Below, in pieces: positions 4,915-5,150 of a stretch of 5,150 bases of DNA. Under the pieces are notes generated by a model. It ran no database searches, was not told the origin of the DNA, and saw nothing but the letters and a program-made list of their open reading frames with translations. The stretch's first letter is position 1. Each line of letters opens with the position of its first letter. The stretch lies in the NCBI GenBank assembly GCA_052093725.1, contig JBQDHL010000098.1, positions 1-5,150 of the forward strand, given 5' to 3'. Made by a program: the position numbers and the translations under genes. Source of the stretch: Jeotgalicoccus sp052093725. GTDB lineage: Bacteria > Bacillota > Bacilli > Staphylococcales > Salinicoccaceae.

Positions 4915-5150
4915 CTTTATCTACCTCTAATTTTTCTTCAAGCGTATCGCTCTCCTGAATCATATCAGCAAATAAGCCGTACACATAGTTTTCCGCATCG
5001 AACGGCTGCAGATCATCGAGCTGTTCACCAAGTCCGACAAACTTAACCGGAATACCCAGTTCATTTTTAATTGCCAGCACGATGCCGCCTTTAGCAGTAC
5101 CGTCCAGTTTCGATAAAATAATTCCTGTAACATCAGTCACTTCTTTGAAT
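4904..5150 (-). CDS. ftsY: SRP receptor GTPase FtsY, C-terminal part (5' end outside window)
   Basis: Only the last 81 complete codons are present; the gene continues past the right edge. FtsY is the membrane-associated SRP receptor that pairs its NG domain with that of Ffh. Visible are the end of the G domain with SKLDGTAKGGIV (the G4 and following region), the G5-type motif FVGLGEQLDDLQPFDAE, and the closing helix YVYGLFADMI. GLGEQLDDLQPF distinguishes it from Ffh, which has HPER at the matching place. After the conserved end there is an acidic tail of about 17 residues (QESDTLEEKLEVDKDDE). The stop TGA lies inside ylxM, overlapping by 11 nt. The acidic N-terminal A domain often found in FtsY cannot be assessed here. 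Confidence 0.95.
   Translation of the reverse strand, partial: FKEVTDVTGIILSKLDGTAKGGIVLAIKNELGIPVKFVGLGEQLDDLQPFDAENYVYGLFADMIQESDTLEEKLEVDKDDE

Overview
This window reads as part of a low-GC Firmicutes chromosome. The protein sequences (Ffh, RimM, TrmD, YlxM) look most like Staphylococcaceae, perhaps a Jeotgalicoccus/Salinicoccus/Macrococcus-type relative rather than Staphylococcus aureus itself. That placement rests on recognition of protein sequence and gene order, not on any search.

Layout. Positions 1-109 are a short AT-rich leader with a candidate sigma-B-type promoter. A plus-strand class I glutamine amidotransferase of the gamma-glutamyl-GABA hydrolase type occupies 110-853. A perfect 32-bp palindrome at 864-895 is a shared bidirectional terminator. 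Everything from 908 to the right edge is one minus-strand translation and secretion cluster. In transcription order it is ftsY (3' end only), ylxM, ffh, rpsP, khpA, rimM, trmD, rplS. All are intact except ftsY, which the window cuts.

How the genes work together. FtsY, YlxM and Ffh belong to the signal recognition particle pathway, which delivers nascent membrane proteins to the translocon. S16 and L19 are ribosomal proteins. RimM matures the 30S head. TrmD makes m1G37 in tRNA. KhpA is a small KH-domain RNA-binding protein. Non-coding signals split the cluster into units: a strong hairpin after ffh that overlaps a near-consensus promoter for rpsP; a terminator-like hairpin touching the khpA stop codon; a TTG start on rimM; and a separate promoter plus structured leader before rplS. 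Together they look like a device for making S16 and L19 in large amounts while keeping RimM and TrmD low. The tight overlaps ftsY/ylxM (11 nt), ylxM/ffh (Shine-Dalgarno on the stop codon) and rimM/trmD (1 nt) point to translational coupling inside each unit.

I see no mobile element, CRISPR array, tRNA, rRNA or obviously novel system. The points worth a second look are regulatory ones and a TrmD lacking the usual C-terminal tail. No gene-free stretch exceeds about 140 bases (1256-1395), and its contents are annotated.
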